The notes beneath the pieces were generated by a model. The model was not told where the DNA came from. It did no database searches and worked only from the letters and a program-made list of their open reading frames with translations. A stretch of DNA of 64,000 bases, from the NCBI RefSeq assembly GCF_003441595.1, contig NZ_CP031848.1, positions 1,922,001 to 1,986,000 on the forward strand, written 5' to 3'. The DNA is from Marinobacter sp. Arc7-DN-1 (lineage in GTDB: Bacteria; Pseudomonadota; Gammaproteobacteria; Pseudomonadales; Oleiphilaceae). Below are positions 16,786-28,438 of this stretch, piece by piece. Every line of letters starts with the position of its first letter. The stretch's first letter is position 1. Both the position numbers and the translations under genes were made by a program.

Positions 16786-17490
16786 ATGCTCGATCTGAAA
16801 GGTTATGGCCCGGCCCTGATAGACGGGGCAATCGTTACCCTTGAACTGGCCTTCCTCTCTCTGGCCCTCTCGGTTGTCCTGGGACTGATTGGCGCGCCTG
16901 CCAAACTGTCGCAAAGCCGGGTTGCCAGGGGCATCGCCACCACCTACACCACGCTGATCCGTGGCGTGCCGGATCTGGTCATGATGCTGCTGTTTTATTA
17001 CGGCGGCCAGGTTGCAGTGAACATGCTCTCAGACTACATCTGGGAAGCCTACGAAATCGACTTTTTCTTTCAGTTCGATCCGTTCATCTCTGGCGTGGTA
17101 ACGATCGGGCTGATCTTCGGCGCCTACATGACCGAAACTTTCCGGGGTGCCTTTCTGGCGGTTGAAACCGGCCAGATTGAGGCCGCCCGCGCCTACGGCT
17201 TTACCCGCCTGCATACCTTCCGCAGAATCATGCTGCCTCAGATGCTTCGTCATGCACTGCCCGGGCTGGGCAATAACTGGCAGGTTCTGCTGAAAACCAC
17301 GGCACTGGTGTCGATCATCGGGCTCACGGACATGGTCCGGGTTGCCGAGGAAGCCGCCAAGGCAGAGCGGATGCCTTTCCACTTTTTCATTCCGGTGGCG
17401 TTCGTCTATCTGGCCCTGACGGCGGGGTCCGAGCTGTTTATCAAATGGCTCGACAAGCGCGCTAACGTCGGCGTGATTCAGGGGAGTTAA
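16786..17490 (+). CDS. aotQ: Arginine ABC transporter permease (HisQ type)
   Basis: 234 residues with about five helices. The EAA loop typical of binding-protein-dependent permeases is GQIEAARAYGFTRLHTFRRI, followed by LPQMLRHALPGLGNNW. It pairs with AotM in the inner membrane. It lies 48 bases after aotJ and 3 bases before aotM, so the genes are co-transcribed. Confidence 0.9.
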   Translation: MLDLKGYGPALIDGAIVTLELAFLSLALSVVLGLIGAPAKLSQSRVARGIATTYTTLIRGVPDLVMMLLFYYGGQVAVNMLSDYIWEAYEIDFFFQFDPFISGVVTIGLIFGAYMTETFRGAFLAVETGQIEAARAYGFTRLHTFRRIMLPQMLRHALPGLGNNWQVLLKTTALVSIIGLTDMVRVAEEAAKAERMPFHFFIPVAFVYLALTAGSELFIKWLDKRANVGVIQGS

Positions 17491-17493
17491 CGG

Positions 17494-18216
17494 ATGCCTG
17501 ATTTCATTGCCGAGTGGCTCAACCAGAACGACATTTTTACCGCCATGACCATCATGGAATACTGGGATGGTCTGGTGACCACCGTCCATCTGGTGTTCCT
17601 GTCATTGGTTATCGGCTTACTGATGGCGGTACCACTGGCCATTCTCAGAACGGTTCGCAACCCGTTCGTGTCCGGGCCAGTGTGGCTGTACACCTACCTG
17701 TTCCGCGGTACACCGCTGCTGATCCAGCTGTACATTATCTATTACGGCCTGGCCCAGATTGAGGGGATACAGGAGACTTTCTGGTGGGAGATCTTCCGGG
17801 AGCCGTTCTACCCGGCCCTGCTGGCATTCACACTGAACACCGCAGCCTACACCACGGAGATTATCCGGGGTGCAATTGTGTCAACACCCAATGGTGAAAT
17901 CGAGGCGGCCAAGGCCTATGGCATGAACTGGCTCATGCGTATGCGGCGTATCGTGCTGCCGAGTGCCGCGCGGCGTGCGGTTCAGGCATATTCCAATGAG
18001 GTGATTTTCATGCTGCACGCCAGTGCCATTGCCAGTGTGGTCACTATTGTCGATCTTACCGGGGCGGCGCGTAACATTTACTCGCGGTTTTATGCGCCGT
18101 TTGATGCGTTTATCTTTGTAGCGTTTTGCTACATGGCGCTGACCTTTATTCTGGTGTTTGCGTTTCGCAAACTTGAGAATCATCTGCTTCGACATCAGCG
18201 GCCGGTAAGCGGCTGA
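17494..18216 (+). CDS. aotM: Arginine ABC transporter permease (HisM type)
   Basis: 240 residues. The EAA loop is GEIEAAKAYGMNWLMRMRRI, and TYLFRGTPLLIQLYIIYYGL is the conserved HisM-type segment. It forms the second half of the permease dimer with AotQ. A structured 108-nt element follows within 30 bases of the stop and precedes astE. Confidence 0.9.
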   Translation: MPDFIAEWLNQNDIFTAMTIMEYWDGLVTTVHLVFLSLVIGLLMAVPLAILRTVRNPFVSGPVWLYTYLFRGTPLLIQLYIIYYGLAQIEGIQETFWWEIFREPFYPALLAFTLNTAAYTTEIIRGAIVSTPNGEIEAAKAYGMNWLMRMRRIVLPSAARRAVQAYSNEVIFMLHASAIASVVTIVDLTGAARNIYSRFYAPFDAFIFVAFCYMALTFILVFAFRKLENHLLRHQRPVSG

Positions 18217-18243
18217 GCCTGCTGATTTCGGCTTAAGTGCCCG

Positions 18244-18351
18244 GGCAGGCAGGGTGTTGCCTCCCGGGAGACGCTACGAGCACATCCATGTGCGCTTGTC
18301 TGAAGCCATCCATGGCTTCAGACACTCCCGGGAGGCAACACCCTGCCCGCC
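18244..18351. repeat. 108-nt three-stem cruciform element upstream of astE
   Basis: Outer arms 18244-18270 and 18325-18351 are 27-base inverted copies with a single difference, which is a G-U pair in minus-strand RNA. Inside are two hairpins, GCACAT-CC-ATGTGC (18280-18293) and GTCTGAAGCCAT-CC-ATGGCTTCAGAC (18298-18323). Both tips read CAT-CC-ATG. It ends 23 bases before the astE ATG. It looks like a dispersed structured repeat, with possible effects on the aot-astE message. Confidence 0.8.
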
Positions 18352-18374
18352 CCCAGACTTGGTTCGGGGATTCT

Positions 18375-19445
18375 ATGTCGGCAAAACACGACCTTTTCGG
18401 AACTCACTCTGACTGGCTTTTCCACACCCTCGACAATTCGAAAGCCTCACTTCCTGAAACCAAAACCTTCCTTCCCGACGGAACCCGCATCAGCCGCAAG
18501 GCCGTTGGGGTTCTGGACATTGTTCCGCCCGCTGGCCGGGGCAATCCGAATTCCGAGGCGATCATCGTTTCCGCGGGTGTGCATGGCAATGAAACCGCAC
18601 CTGTCGAGGTTCTGAACGAACTGGTTTCTGAGCTGATCAATGGCGAGTGGGAACTTGCCTGCCCGATCTTGTTGATTCTGGGTAATCCGCCGGCGATGGT
18701 GGCCGGAGAGCGGTTCACGGAGGTGAACCTGAACCGGTTATTCAATGGTGCACACGGACGGAGCGAGTACGACGGTCTGGCGGAGGCGGCGCGGGCGCAG
18801 TTGCTTGAGGAGGCTTGCCGGCAGTTTGCCATGGCAAATCCCCAGGCGCTTTATCACTACGATCTGCACACCGCCATTCGTCCCTCCCACCGGGAGCGGT
18901 TTGCCTTGTATCCTTTTGTGGCCGGGCGACAGGTTCCGGTCAGGCAGTGTGATTTTCTACTGGAGGCGGAGGTGGAGACGTTGCTGCTGCAACACAAGGC
19001 GGGCACGACGTTTTCGTCGTTTTCGGCGTCGCTGTTGAAGGCTGAGAGTTTTACCGTGGAACTGGGTAAGGTTCGGCCTTTCGGCCAGAATGATCCGGGG
19101 CGTTTCTCGGGCATCCGGGATGCCTTGCGGCGGCGGCTCCGGGGGCAACCTGCGCCTTCACCGCAGCCACCGTTTGACCAGTTGACGGTGTTTGAGGTGG
19201 TGCATGAAATCCTGAACACCGGAAAGAATTTCCGGTTTCACATCCCGGATGATGTTGCCAACTTCACCGAGTACCAACCCGGCACGGTGATCTGGGAGGA
19301 CGATGAAACCAGCTACCGGGTCGGGCATTCGCCGGAGGCCATTGTATTTCCCAACCCTGAGGTTCCTGTGGGCCAACGTGTCGGTTTGATGATCAGACCG
19401 AAAACGGGTTCGAAGTTGGGGTCAGATGAAAAAGGGGTCAGATGA
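18375..19445 (+). CDS. astE: Succinylglutamate desuccinylase
   Basis: 356 residues from ATG 18375. Zinc ligands are in SAGVHGNETAPVE (H70, E73) and YDLHTAIR (H165); ELGKVRPFGQND carries the catalytic glutamate (E229). All match AstE/AruE, the last step of the arginine succinyltransferase pathway (N-succinylglutamate to glutamate plus succinate). FPNPEVPVGQRVGLMIRPK is the normal C-terminus. The last ten residues (KLGSDEKGVR) and the stop are encoded by a GGGGTCAG palindrome, so the original stop has been replaced. The gene follows the aot transporter and is about 5 kb from the other ast genes. Confidence 0.92.
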   Translation: MSAKHDLFGTHSDWLFHTLDNSKASLPETKTFLPDGTRISRKAVGVLDIVPPAGRGNPNSEAIIVSAGVHGNETAPVEVLNELVSELINGEWELACPILLILGNPPAMVAGERFTEVNLNRLFNGAHGRSEYDGLAEAARAQLLEEACRQFAMANPQALYHYDLHTAIRPSHRERFALYPFVAGRQVPVRQCDFLLEAEVETLLLQHKAGTTFSSFSASLLKAESFTVELGKVRPFGQNDPGRFSGIRDALRRRLRGQPAPSPQPPFDQLTVFEVVHEILNTGKNFRFHIPDDVANFTEYQPGTVIWEDDETSYRVGHSPEAIVFPNPEVPVGQRVGLMIRPKTGSKLGSDEKGVR

Positions 19446-19483
19446 AAATTTCATCTGACCCCTTTTTCATCTGACCCCAACTT
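19413..19483. repeat. GGGGTCAG palindrome, copy 2 (71 nt)
   Basis: The 61-nt core (19418-19478) is identical in design to copy 1. Here the arms extend by AAGTT/AACTT, giving 35-base arms around a central A. It overlaps the 3' end of astE, encoding its last ten codons and stop, and lies 25 bases from the 3' end of the convergent RND gene. It would form a hairpin in either transcript. Confidence 0.9.
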
Positions 19484-19507
19484 TGACTTGACCCTGACTT
19501 CAGCGGG

Positions 19508-22500
19508 TCAGGCCGGGGCGTTTTCAGGTTCCGGTACGCTGGCTCTGATCAGTTGGGTACATACCGCCGGGATCACCAGCAGGGTCAGCACCGTGGAAGC
19601 CAGCAAACCTGAGATAATGGCCCAGGCCATCGGTGGCCACAAGGTGGAGCTGGAGAACGCCAGGGGCAGCAGACCGGCCACGGTGGTTGCCGTCGTCAGC
19701 AGAATCGGGCGGGTGCGCTGTTCTGCTGCGCTGCGCATGGCACCCCTGATGTCCTTTCCTTTCTCCAGTTCCCGGTCCATGACATCCAGAAGCACAATGG
19801 CGTTGTTTACCACGATACCCACCAGGGCAATAACCCCCAGCAGGGACTGGAAACCGAAGGGGGAACCGGAAAGCACCAAACCCGGGAAGATACCGACGGC
19901 AGCCAGCGGTACCGTCAACAGGATAATCCCGACCCGGCGGAAGGAATTGAACTGCAGCAGCAGGAAAAACAGCAGCAACAGCATGCCGATAGGTGCCGCT
20001 GTCAGCAAAGCCGTATTGGCCTCACCCGAACCTTCGGCATCACCGCCCAGTTCCATGCGCGTGCCCGGCGGCAGGGGCGTCTTGTCAAGGGCTGCGTACA
20101 GGCCCTCCAGGGCCTGACTGAAGCTGTAGCCGGTTTCCAGGTTCGCCGTTACCGTGTTCATTCTGACGCCATCGCGCAGGTACCGGGCGGCGGGTTCCCA
20201 GGTGGTAGACACACTGGCTACCGCCGACAGGGGCACGGCATCCCCGCGATCATTGTAGATGTTGACGGACAGCAGGCGTGAGAGCGACAGCGCAGTGCCT
20301 TCCCGGGACCGCAACACCAGGGGAATGGGGTCCTCCTCCTGGCGATAGCGCTCGGCCACCACACCAAAACTCTGGCCATAAAGGCTTTGGGCCACATCGG
20401 CGCGGGTCAGGCGGTACCGGGCCGCAGTGGCGTCGTCGACGTTAATCGCGATGCTGGGCACGCCGATATCCAGATCATGGCGCACATCAACCGTGCCCTC
20501 AACGCCCCGCAGAATACTGAAGACCTGTTCCACTGCCCTGGCCCGGGTGTTGTCGCTGGCGTGATAGATCCGAATTTCCACCGGTGCGGCCCTTGGTGGC
20601 CCCTGCCCGAGCACACCCACGGTCACGTCCAGCTCCGGCATCTGCTCGTTTACATGAGCGCGTATCCAGCGGGTCATATCGGCGGTGTCTTCAAGGGTTG
20701 GTGTGGTGACAACGAGTCTGGCGCGGTTCGGAGCCTGAGGTGCCTCCTGGAGATTGTAATAGAATGACGGCCCGGTGTAGCCCACAAACCGGTGCACCGC
20801 CAGGGCATCGGGCCGGGCCCGGATAGCCCTCTCAAGGACTGCCGTTGCGTCCGAGGTGCGGGACTGGTCAGTACCCTCGGGCATGTGAACTTCAACGATG
20901 ACTCTGGGGCGATCAGCATTCGGAAAGAACTGCCGTGCCATAAAAGGCGTCATGGCCAGACTGATGGCGACCAGAATGGTGCCGGCGGCAATCAGGCGTC
21001 CGGGGTGCCGGGCAACCAGGCTGCCCAGAAAACGGGCCAGACCCGTAAACCGGTCCTCTCTGCTTTTCCGCGTTGGCTTCAGGAACTTCGCAGCCAACAG
21101 GGGTACAGCGGAAATGGCCAGCAGATAGCTGACCGACAGGGTCAGCATGATCATCACCGGCACCCCCCGGGTGAAATCGGCGGTGCCGCCCTTGGACAGC
21201 AACAAAGGCGTAAACGCCGCCAGAGTGGTGCCGGTTGAGGCACCCAGAGGTCCGGCCAGTTCAGTCACCGCCTTACGCAAAGCATCGAGGCGACGCATCC
21301 CCTCGTCCAGGTGTCCCTGGATGCTTTCAACAATCACGATGGCGTTATCAATCAGGATACCGAGGGAAATTACCATACCAATCACGGCAATCTGATGCAG
21401 AACGCCGCCGCCCAGATCATAGAGCCCGACACTGATCAACGCCACCATGGGCAGGATGGATGCGACCAGCAGACCCATGCGAATACCCATGCCGGTGAAC
21501 ACCACTGCAACGATGATCAGCACAGAGAGCACCAGGCTCCAGGCCAGGTTGTCCAGCCGTTCCTCCACCTTGTCGGGCTGGAAGAACATTTCCCGGATCT
21601 CGTAGGGCTCAAACTCTGCGCGAATCCGGGCCACCCGTTCCCGTACCCGCTGGCCAAACCGGATTGCATCGGTGGTGCCCTCTTCCATGATGATGGAAAC
21701 CAGCACAACCCGCTCGCCGTCGTACCAGGTTTCCGGCTGCCGGGGTTCCGCTGGTCCGCGCCAGACATCCGCCGTTGCCGCGAGGGGCACCTGGGAGCCG
21801 TCAGGCAGTTCTACAGGCGTGGCGCGGATGGCGTCAATATCGGCAAATTCGCTGTTGGGAAGCACCGACAGGCGGCGGCCATTGACCACCACGAAGCCGC
21901 CGGGGATGGTCTGGTTGCGCCGCGCCAGCGTGTCCAGCACCCGGGCCGGGGAAATGCCCAGGCGGTAGAGCGCGGCATCATCCAGGGCCAGGGTGACCTG
22001 TTCATCGGCATCCCCTTCCAGTGCAATCCGGGAAACACCCGGAATATCCGACAGGTTCTGCTTCAGCCGCTCGGCAACCTCCGTTAGTTCCGTGACCGAC
22101 GGCGAGCCACCTACGGCCATGACGATTGCAGGATTGTCGATCAGGCGGTCATCAAGCACCATTTGCCCCACATCATCCGGAAAGTCCTGCCGCGCCCGCT
22201 CCATGGCCTGGCGCACCCGATCCCAGGCTGGGTCGGTGTCATAGATGGTGTCATTCAGGCGCAGCCGGACAATGGCCACCCCGGTGCGGGCAGTCGCCTG
22301 GGAGAAATCGACCTCTTCCACTTGGCGAAGCTCGTCCACCAGCGGCTGCAATACAAGCCGCTCCACAGCATCGGCGCTGGCGCCCGGGTAGTTAATACTG
22401 ATCAGCCCCGCCCGGTAAGGAAACGACGGATCTTCCTGACGTGGCATGGTGCTGTACGCCGCAATGCCAAGAAGGCAGAGCATGGCAACAACCATCCCGA

Positions 22501-22534
22501 GAAGTCGCTGGCAGTTCAGGAGCCGGCGAGTCAT
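19508..22534 (-). CDS. RND efflux transporter, inner-membrane permease (AcrB/HAE-1 family)
   Basis: 1008 residues, full length, with the twelve-helix RND layout in two homologous halves. Motifs include INYPGASADAVERLVLQPL near the N-terminus and VISLGILIDNAIVIVES with AFTPLL in helices 4-6. The second half has GVIALVGIVVNNAIVLLD. It is a proton-driven pump for hydrophobic or toxic compounds, working with the membrane-fusion protein encoded just upstream; no outer-membrane channel gene is nearby. Start and upstream stop overlap by 1 nt. Its 3' end faces astE. Confidence 0.93.
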   Translation of the reverse strand: MTRRLLNCQRLLGMVVAMLCLLGIAAYSTMPRQEDPSFPYRAGLISINYPGASADAVERLVLQPLVDELRQVEEVDFSQATARTGVAIVRLRLNDTIYDTDPAWDRVRQAMERARQDFPDDVGQMVLDDRLIDNPAIVMAVGGSPSVTELTEVAERLKQNLSDIPGVSRIALEGDADEQVTLALDDAALYRLGISPARVLDTLARRNQTIPGGFVVVNGRRLSVLPNSEFADIDAIRATPVELPDGSQVPLAATADVWRGPAEPRQPETWYDGERVVLVSIIMEEGTTDAIRFGQRVRERVARIRAEFEPYEIREMFFQPDKVEERLDNLAWSLVLSVLIIVAVVFTGMGIRMGLLVASILPMVALISVGLYDLGGGVLHQIAVIGMVISLGILIDNAIVIVESIQGHLDEGMRRLDALRKAVTELAGPLGASTGTTLAAFTPLLLSKGGTADFTRGVPVMIMLTLSVSYLLAISAVPLLAAKFLKPTRKSREDRFTGLARFLGSLVARHPGRLIAAGTILVAISLAMTPFMARQFFPNADRPRVIVEVHMPEGTDQSRTSDATAVLERAIRARPDALAVHRFVGYTGPSFYYNLQEAPQAPNRARLVVTTPTLEDTADMTRWIRAHVNEQMPELDVTVGVLGQGPPRAAPVEIRIYHASDNTRARAVEQVFSILRGVEGTVDVRHDLDIGVPSIAINVDDATAARYRLTRADVAQSLYGQSFGVVAERYRQEEDPIPLVLRSREGTALSLSRLLSVNIYNDRGDAVPLSAVASVSTTWEPAARYLRDGVRMNTVTANLETGYSFSQALEGLYAALDKTPLPPGTRMELGGDAEGSGEANTALLTAAPIGMLLLLFFLLLQFNSFRRVGIILLTVPLAAVGIFPGLVLSGSPFGFQSLLGVIALVGIVVNNAIVLLDVMDRELEKGKDIRGAMRSAAEQRTRPILLTTATTVAGLLPLAFSSSTLWPPMAWAIISGLLASTVLTLLVIPAVCTQLIRASVPEPENAPA

Positions 22535-23613
22535 CAGCGCACCTCCACGGCATCACCGTCGGCCAGCCGGGTCATGCCCGCGTACACCACCTGATCACCG
22601 GGAGCCAGATCACCGGACTTGACGACTACCCTTTCGCCGACAACCCGATCCACGACCACGGGAACCCGTTTGGCGACCTTCTCACGGACCCGGAAAACAC
22701 TGGTACCCTCGGCATTCCGGACCACAGAGAGCAAAGGAACCGTGAGTGCCGATTCGCGTACCAGGGTTATCCCCACCTCCACAGGTTCGCCTGGCTCCAG
22801 GGTATTGACCGGCAGACTGACCAGCACCGGGTGCAATTCACCACGAATGGCGCCAGCCTGGGCGATCTCCACGACAGAACCGGTTTGCGAAGGCTGGCTG
22901 CGGTCCTGCACCGACCAGACCGGCAGGGCCTGCCGCAGTTGCACGTGGTTCAGCAGATGGGCGGGCACTCGCACTTCCACTTCCCGGCCTTCCGGCGAAG
23001 ACAGGCGCATCACCGGCTGGCCGGCGGCGACGAATTCATCCTGCTGCACCAGCAGGGCTTCCACACGTCCGGAGAATGGTGCCCGCAGGGCACTTTCTTC
23101 CAGCATTTGCGTGGCCTCCGCCAGCGAGGCACGAGCCGTGGCAACACTGGCTTTCAGGGAATCGCGCCGGGCGGCAATCTGCTCCAGGTCCTGTTCGGAA
23201 ACCACACCACGTTGATGCAGCCGGCTGGAACGTTCCCACTCACGTTTAGCCTGCTGGTACCCGGTTGTGAGCTCGTCCAGCCGGGCTCTGGCGGAATCCC
23301 GCACCGGCTCCAGGGCGGGGTTGTAAACCCGGGCCAGAACCTCACCAGCCTGCACCTTCTGGCCCAACTCAACCGCCCTCTGTTTCAGGGTGCCGCTGAC
23401 CTGAAAGGTCAGGGTTGCCCGCTGGCTGGCGCGGACAATTCCGGAAAACCTGAGGGGCATATCCCGGTTTTCACCACCGCCCACCTCTGAAACGCGCACC
23501 GAAACCCTTTGCTGCTCAGGCTCCGATGACACGTCACTGGCTTTGCAGCCGGACAAGAGTAGTGAAAAGAACGCGAGGGAAACTATGGCAACGGAAATAC
23601 GAAGTGGCGTCAT
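22534..23613 (-). CDS. RND efflux membrane-fusion lipoprotein
   Basis: 359 residues. The N-terminus has a lipobox LLSGC (Cys23), so it is anchored to a membrane on the periplasmic side. The lipoyl/barrel-sandwich and coiled-coil hairpin follow (RASQRATLTFQVSGTLKQ, GQKVQAGEVLARVYNPAL, RAPFSGRVEALLVQQDEFV). It bridges the RND pump to an outer-membrane channel. It is the first gene of the pair and is divergent from the TetR gene, which very likely represses it. Confidence 0.92.
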   Translation of the reverse strand: MTPLRISVAIVSLAFFSLLLSGCKASDVSSEPEQQRVSVRVSEVGGGENRDMPLRFSGIVRASQRATLTFQVSGTLKQRAVELGQKVQAGEVLARVYNPALEPVRDSARARLDELTTGYQQAKREWERSSRLHQRGVVSEQDLEQIAARRDSLKASVATARASLAEATQMLEESALRAPFSGRVEALLVQQDEFVAAGQPVMRLSSPEGREVEVRVPAHLLNHVQLRQALPVWSVQDRSQPSQTGSVVEIAQAGAIRGELHPVLVSLPVNTLEPGEPVEVGITLVRESALTVPLLSVVRNAEGTSVFRVREKVAKRVPVVVDRVVGERVVVKSGDLAPGDQVVYAGMTRLADGDAVEVR

Positions 23614-23684
23614 GATTCATCCTTTCGTCCATGCTCATGTTGTTGGCGGGGCCCGGTCCGTGGCAGCCCCGATGATTGTTTAAG

Positions 23685-23715
23685 ACATCATGTCATTCTT
23701 TGACATTTTGTCAAT
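23685..23715. promoter_or_regulatory. Paired palindromes in the tetR-efflux divergent region
   Basis: GACAT-C-ATGTC (23685-23695) is followed after 5 bases by TTGACA-TTT-TGTCAA (23701-23715). Both share the GACA/TGTC half-site. They sit midway between the divergent starts and are likely the operator of the TetR-family protein. Confidence 0.55.
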
Positions 23716-23778
23716 AATCGGGTTTGATCCAGTTTCAGGTATCATGTGCCAGCTGTTGCCACCTAACCGGATGATTGA

Positions 23779-24423
23779 ATGAGCGAACCGCTGAAAACCC
23801 GCCGGGAGCGGGAAAAACAGGCCCGTTACGACACCATTCTGGACGCCGCCGAACTGGTGTTTTCAGAGAAGGGCTACGAGCGAACCTCAATGGATGACAT
23901 TGCCCGCACGGCCAGCCTAAGCCGGGCGCTGCTGTATGTGTATTTCAAGGATAAGGCGGCGATACAGCGGGGCATTATGCTCAGGGCCGGGCACAGCCTG
24001 TTCCGTCGCTTTGAAGAAGCGCGGCAAACCGCCGACACCGGCCTGGCCCAGATCCGGGCGATGGGCGAATCCTATTACCGTTTTTATCTGGAGGAGCCGG
24101 ACTACTTCTCAGCACTCACCAAGGCCTCCACGGCCATGATCGAGGCCGACGAAAGTCAGGCGGAGGAGATGCTGTGTTCCAAGTCAGACCTGATGGAACT
24201 GATGGTGGCAGCAATCAAACTGGGGCTTCAGGACGGCACCATGAACCGGCGGCGGATCAGCGATCCGGCACAGACCGCCCTGTACCTGCGGGGCGCGCTG
24301 CATGGTGCGATCCTGCTGTGCCAGTCAGAAACGGGCGAGGGCAACGACGGCTTCCCGGCCGAACAGCTGATCCGGCACACCATGGACATGCTGACCTCGT
24401 CGATTGCAGCCTGTCGGACTTAA
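23779..24423 (+). CDS. TetR-family transcriptional repressor
   Basis: 214 residues. The N-terminal TetR helix-turn-helix is clear (ERTSMDDIARTASLSRALLYVYFKDK, about 35-60). The C-terminal ligand domain is not assigned to a subgroup. It is transcribed away from the efflux pair, and paired palindromes lie between them, so it probably represses the pump and itself and is released by a pump substrate. The gene converges on astB. Confidence 0.9.
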   Translation: MSEPLKTRREREKQARYDTILDAAELVFSEKGYERTSMDDIARTASLSRALLYVYFKDKAAIQRGIMLRAGHSLFRRFEEARQTADTGLAQIRAMGESYYRFYLEEPDYFSALTKASTAMIEADESQAEEMLCSKSDLMELMVAAIKLGLQDGTMNRRRISDPAQTALYLRGALHGAILLCQSETGEGNDGFPAEQLIRHTMDMLTSSIAACRT

Positions 24424-24455
24424 GGCTGATCTACTGTACCGGTGGGACACGGACG

Positions 24456-25796
24456 CTAACGCTGGAAATCGTAGATTGAGCCGAGCCCGAGAATACCGGT
24501 GAGTTCGTCCAGGGCTTTCCGGACCTCTTCCAGCAGCATGGGGTCTGCCAGGTCATCCTGGCTCAGCTCATCCCGGTAATGGGCTTCCACCCAGGTGGTC
24601 AGGCGCTCATAGAGTTCGTCAGTGACAATGACCCCCCGGTGCGTGGCTTTGAGTTCGTCATCGTCCAGAACCACACGCAACCGCAGACAGGCCGGGCCAC
24701 CGCCATTGCGCATTGACTGCTTGACGTCGAACACTTCCACCGAGGTGACCGGCCCAGCGGATTTCACCAGATCATCCAGATACCGGCTAACCGAAGCCAC
24801 TTCCCGGCACTCGCCAGGCACGGCCAGCAGCATGCCGTCGGGCGTGTTCAGTAACTGGCTGTTGAACAGGTAAGAGGCCACCGCGTCTTCAACCGGCACC
24901 TCAGCACGGCTGACCCGAATCGCTTCAAGTTCGGCACCGGTAAGACGTTCCCGGATATTCGCCAGCACCTGGTCTTCATTCAGGAACGCCGTCTCGTGAT
25001 AGAACAGGGTGTTTCCGTTGCCTACCGCGATAACATCGTTATGGAAAACGCCGGCATCAATGGCTTCCGGGTTTTGTTGGGCAAACACCGCATGCTGACC
25101 CTTCAGGCCATGCAGTCGTGCAATCGCCTGGGAGGCCTCCAGAGTCTGTCGGGCCGGATATTTTTCCGGGGCCGACGCCTGTTCGTTAAAGGCGACCTGG
25201 CCGTAAACAAACAACTCTACGCCGGGCTCCCCATAGCCGGCACACAACCGGGTATGGTTGGCGGCGCCCTCGTCACCAAAATGACTGACCGAGGGCAGCG
25301 CCGGATGATGGGCAAAATAGCTCTCATCGGCAAAGATCGCTTTCAGGGAACGTCCGGTTACCTTGTGTTCGATGGAGCGGTGGAACTTGGCGCTCAGGTT
25401 GGCCGGGGTGAAATGCACCCGGTGATCCGTGGTATCGGCACTGGGCGAAACCGTGGCGGCATTGGCCGTCCACATGGACGAGGCTGAGGATACCGCCGCA
25501 AGAATCGACGGGCTGGCTTTCGCCGCCTGCTCCAGCACCCGGGCTTCCGTACCCTCAAAGCCAAGAGCCCGCAGCGTCGGAATGTGCGGCCGCTCATGGG
25601 GCGGGAGAATACCCTGCACATAGCCCCTGTCCGCCAGCCGTTTCATCTTGGCCAGCCCCTGGAGCGCCGCCTCCTTCGGGTTGGACGCCGATCGCACGTT
25701 GGTTTTCGACGCCACGTTACCCCAGGACAGCCCGGCGTAATTGTGGGTGGGGCCAACCAGGCCGTCGAAGTTTGCTTCTACCGCGTGTTTTGCCAT
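24456..25796 (-). CDS. astB: N-succinylarginine dihydrolase
   Basis: 446 residues, full length. The N-terminus [17 protein letters not shown] and the motifs [34 protein letters not shown] and [13 protein letters not shown] (catalytic cysteine) are characteristic of AstB. It hydrolyses N2-succinylarginine to succinylornithine, CO2 and two NH3, the second step of the AST pathway. It is the last gene of the aruCFGDB-type operon and starts 14 bases after astD. The order is the same as in Pseudomonas aeruginosa. Confidence 0.95.
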   Translation of the reverse strand: MAKHAVEANFDGLVGPTHNYAGLSWGNVASKTNVRSASNPKEAALQGLAKMKRLADRGYVQGILPPHERPHIPTLRALGFEGTEARVLEQAAKASPSILAAVSSASSMWTANAATVSPSADTTDHRVHFTPANLSAKFHRSIEHKVTGRSLKAIFADESYFAHHPALPSVSHFGDEGAANHTRLCAGYGEPGVELFVYGQVAFNEQASAPEKYPARQTLEASQAIARLHGLKGQHAVFAQQNPEAIDAGVFHNDVIAVGNGNTLFYHETAFLNEDQVLANIRERLTGAELEAIRVSRAEVPVEDAVASYLFNSQLLNTPDGMLLAVPGECREVASVSRYLDDLVKSAGPVTSVEVFDVKQSMRNGGGPACLRLRVVLDDDELKATHRGVIVTDELYERLTTWVEAHYRDELSQDDLADPMLLEEVRKALDELTGILGLGSIYDFQR

Positions 25797-25810
25797 GGCA
25801 GTCGGTTCCG

Positions 25811-28374
<2,564 letters not shown>

Positions 28375-28438
28375 GGTGTCGCCTCTCTGTTTCCGCGATT
28401 TAACTGAATAACCGTTGGAATGCCTGTCCGAATCGCTG

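Noticed and set aside
18375-19445. AotO-like transporter-linked protein instead of AstE
   Set aside because: Context next to aotM suggested AotO, but GNETAPVE, DLHTAIR, ELGKVRPFGQND and the C-terminal FPNP segment match AstE closely.
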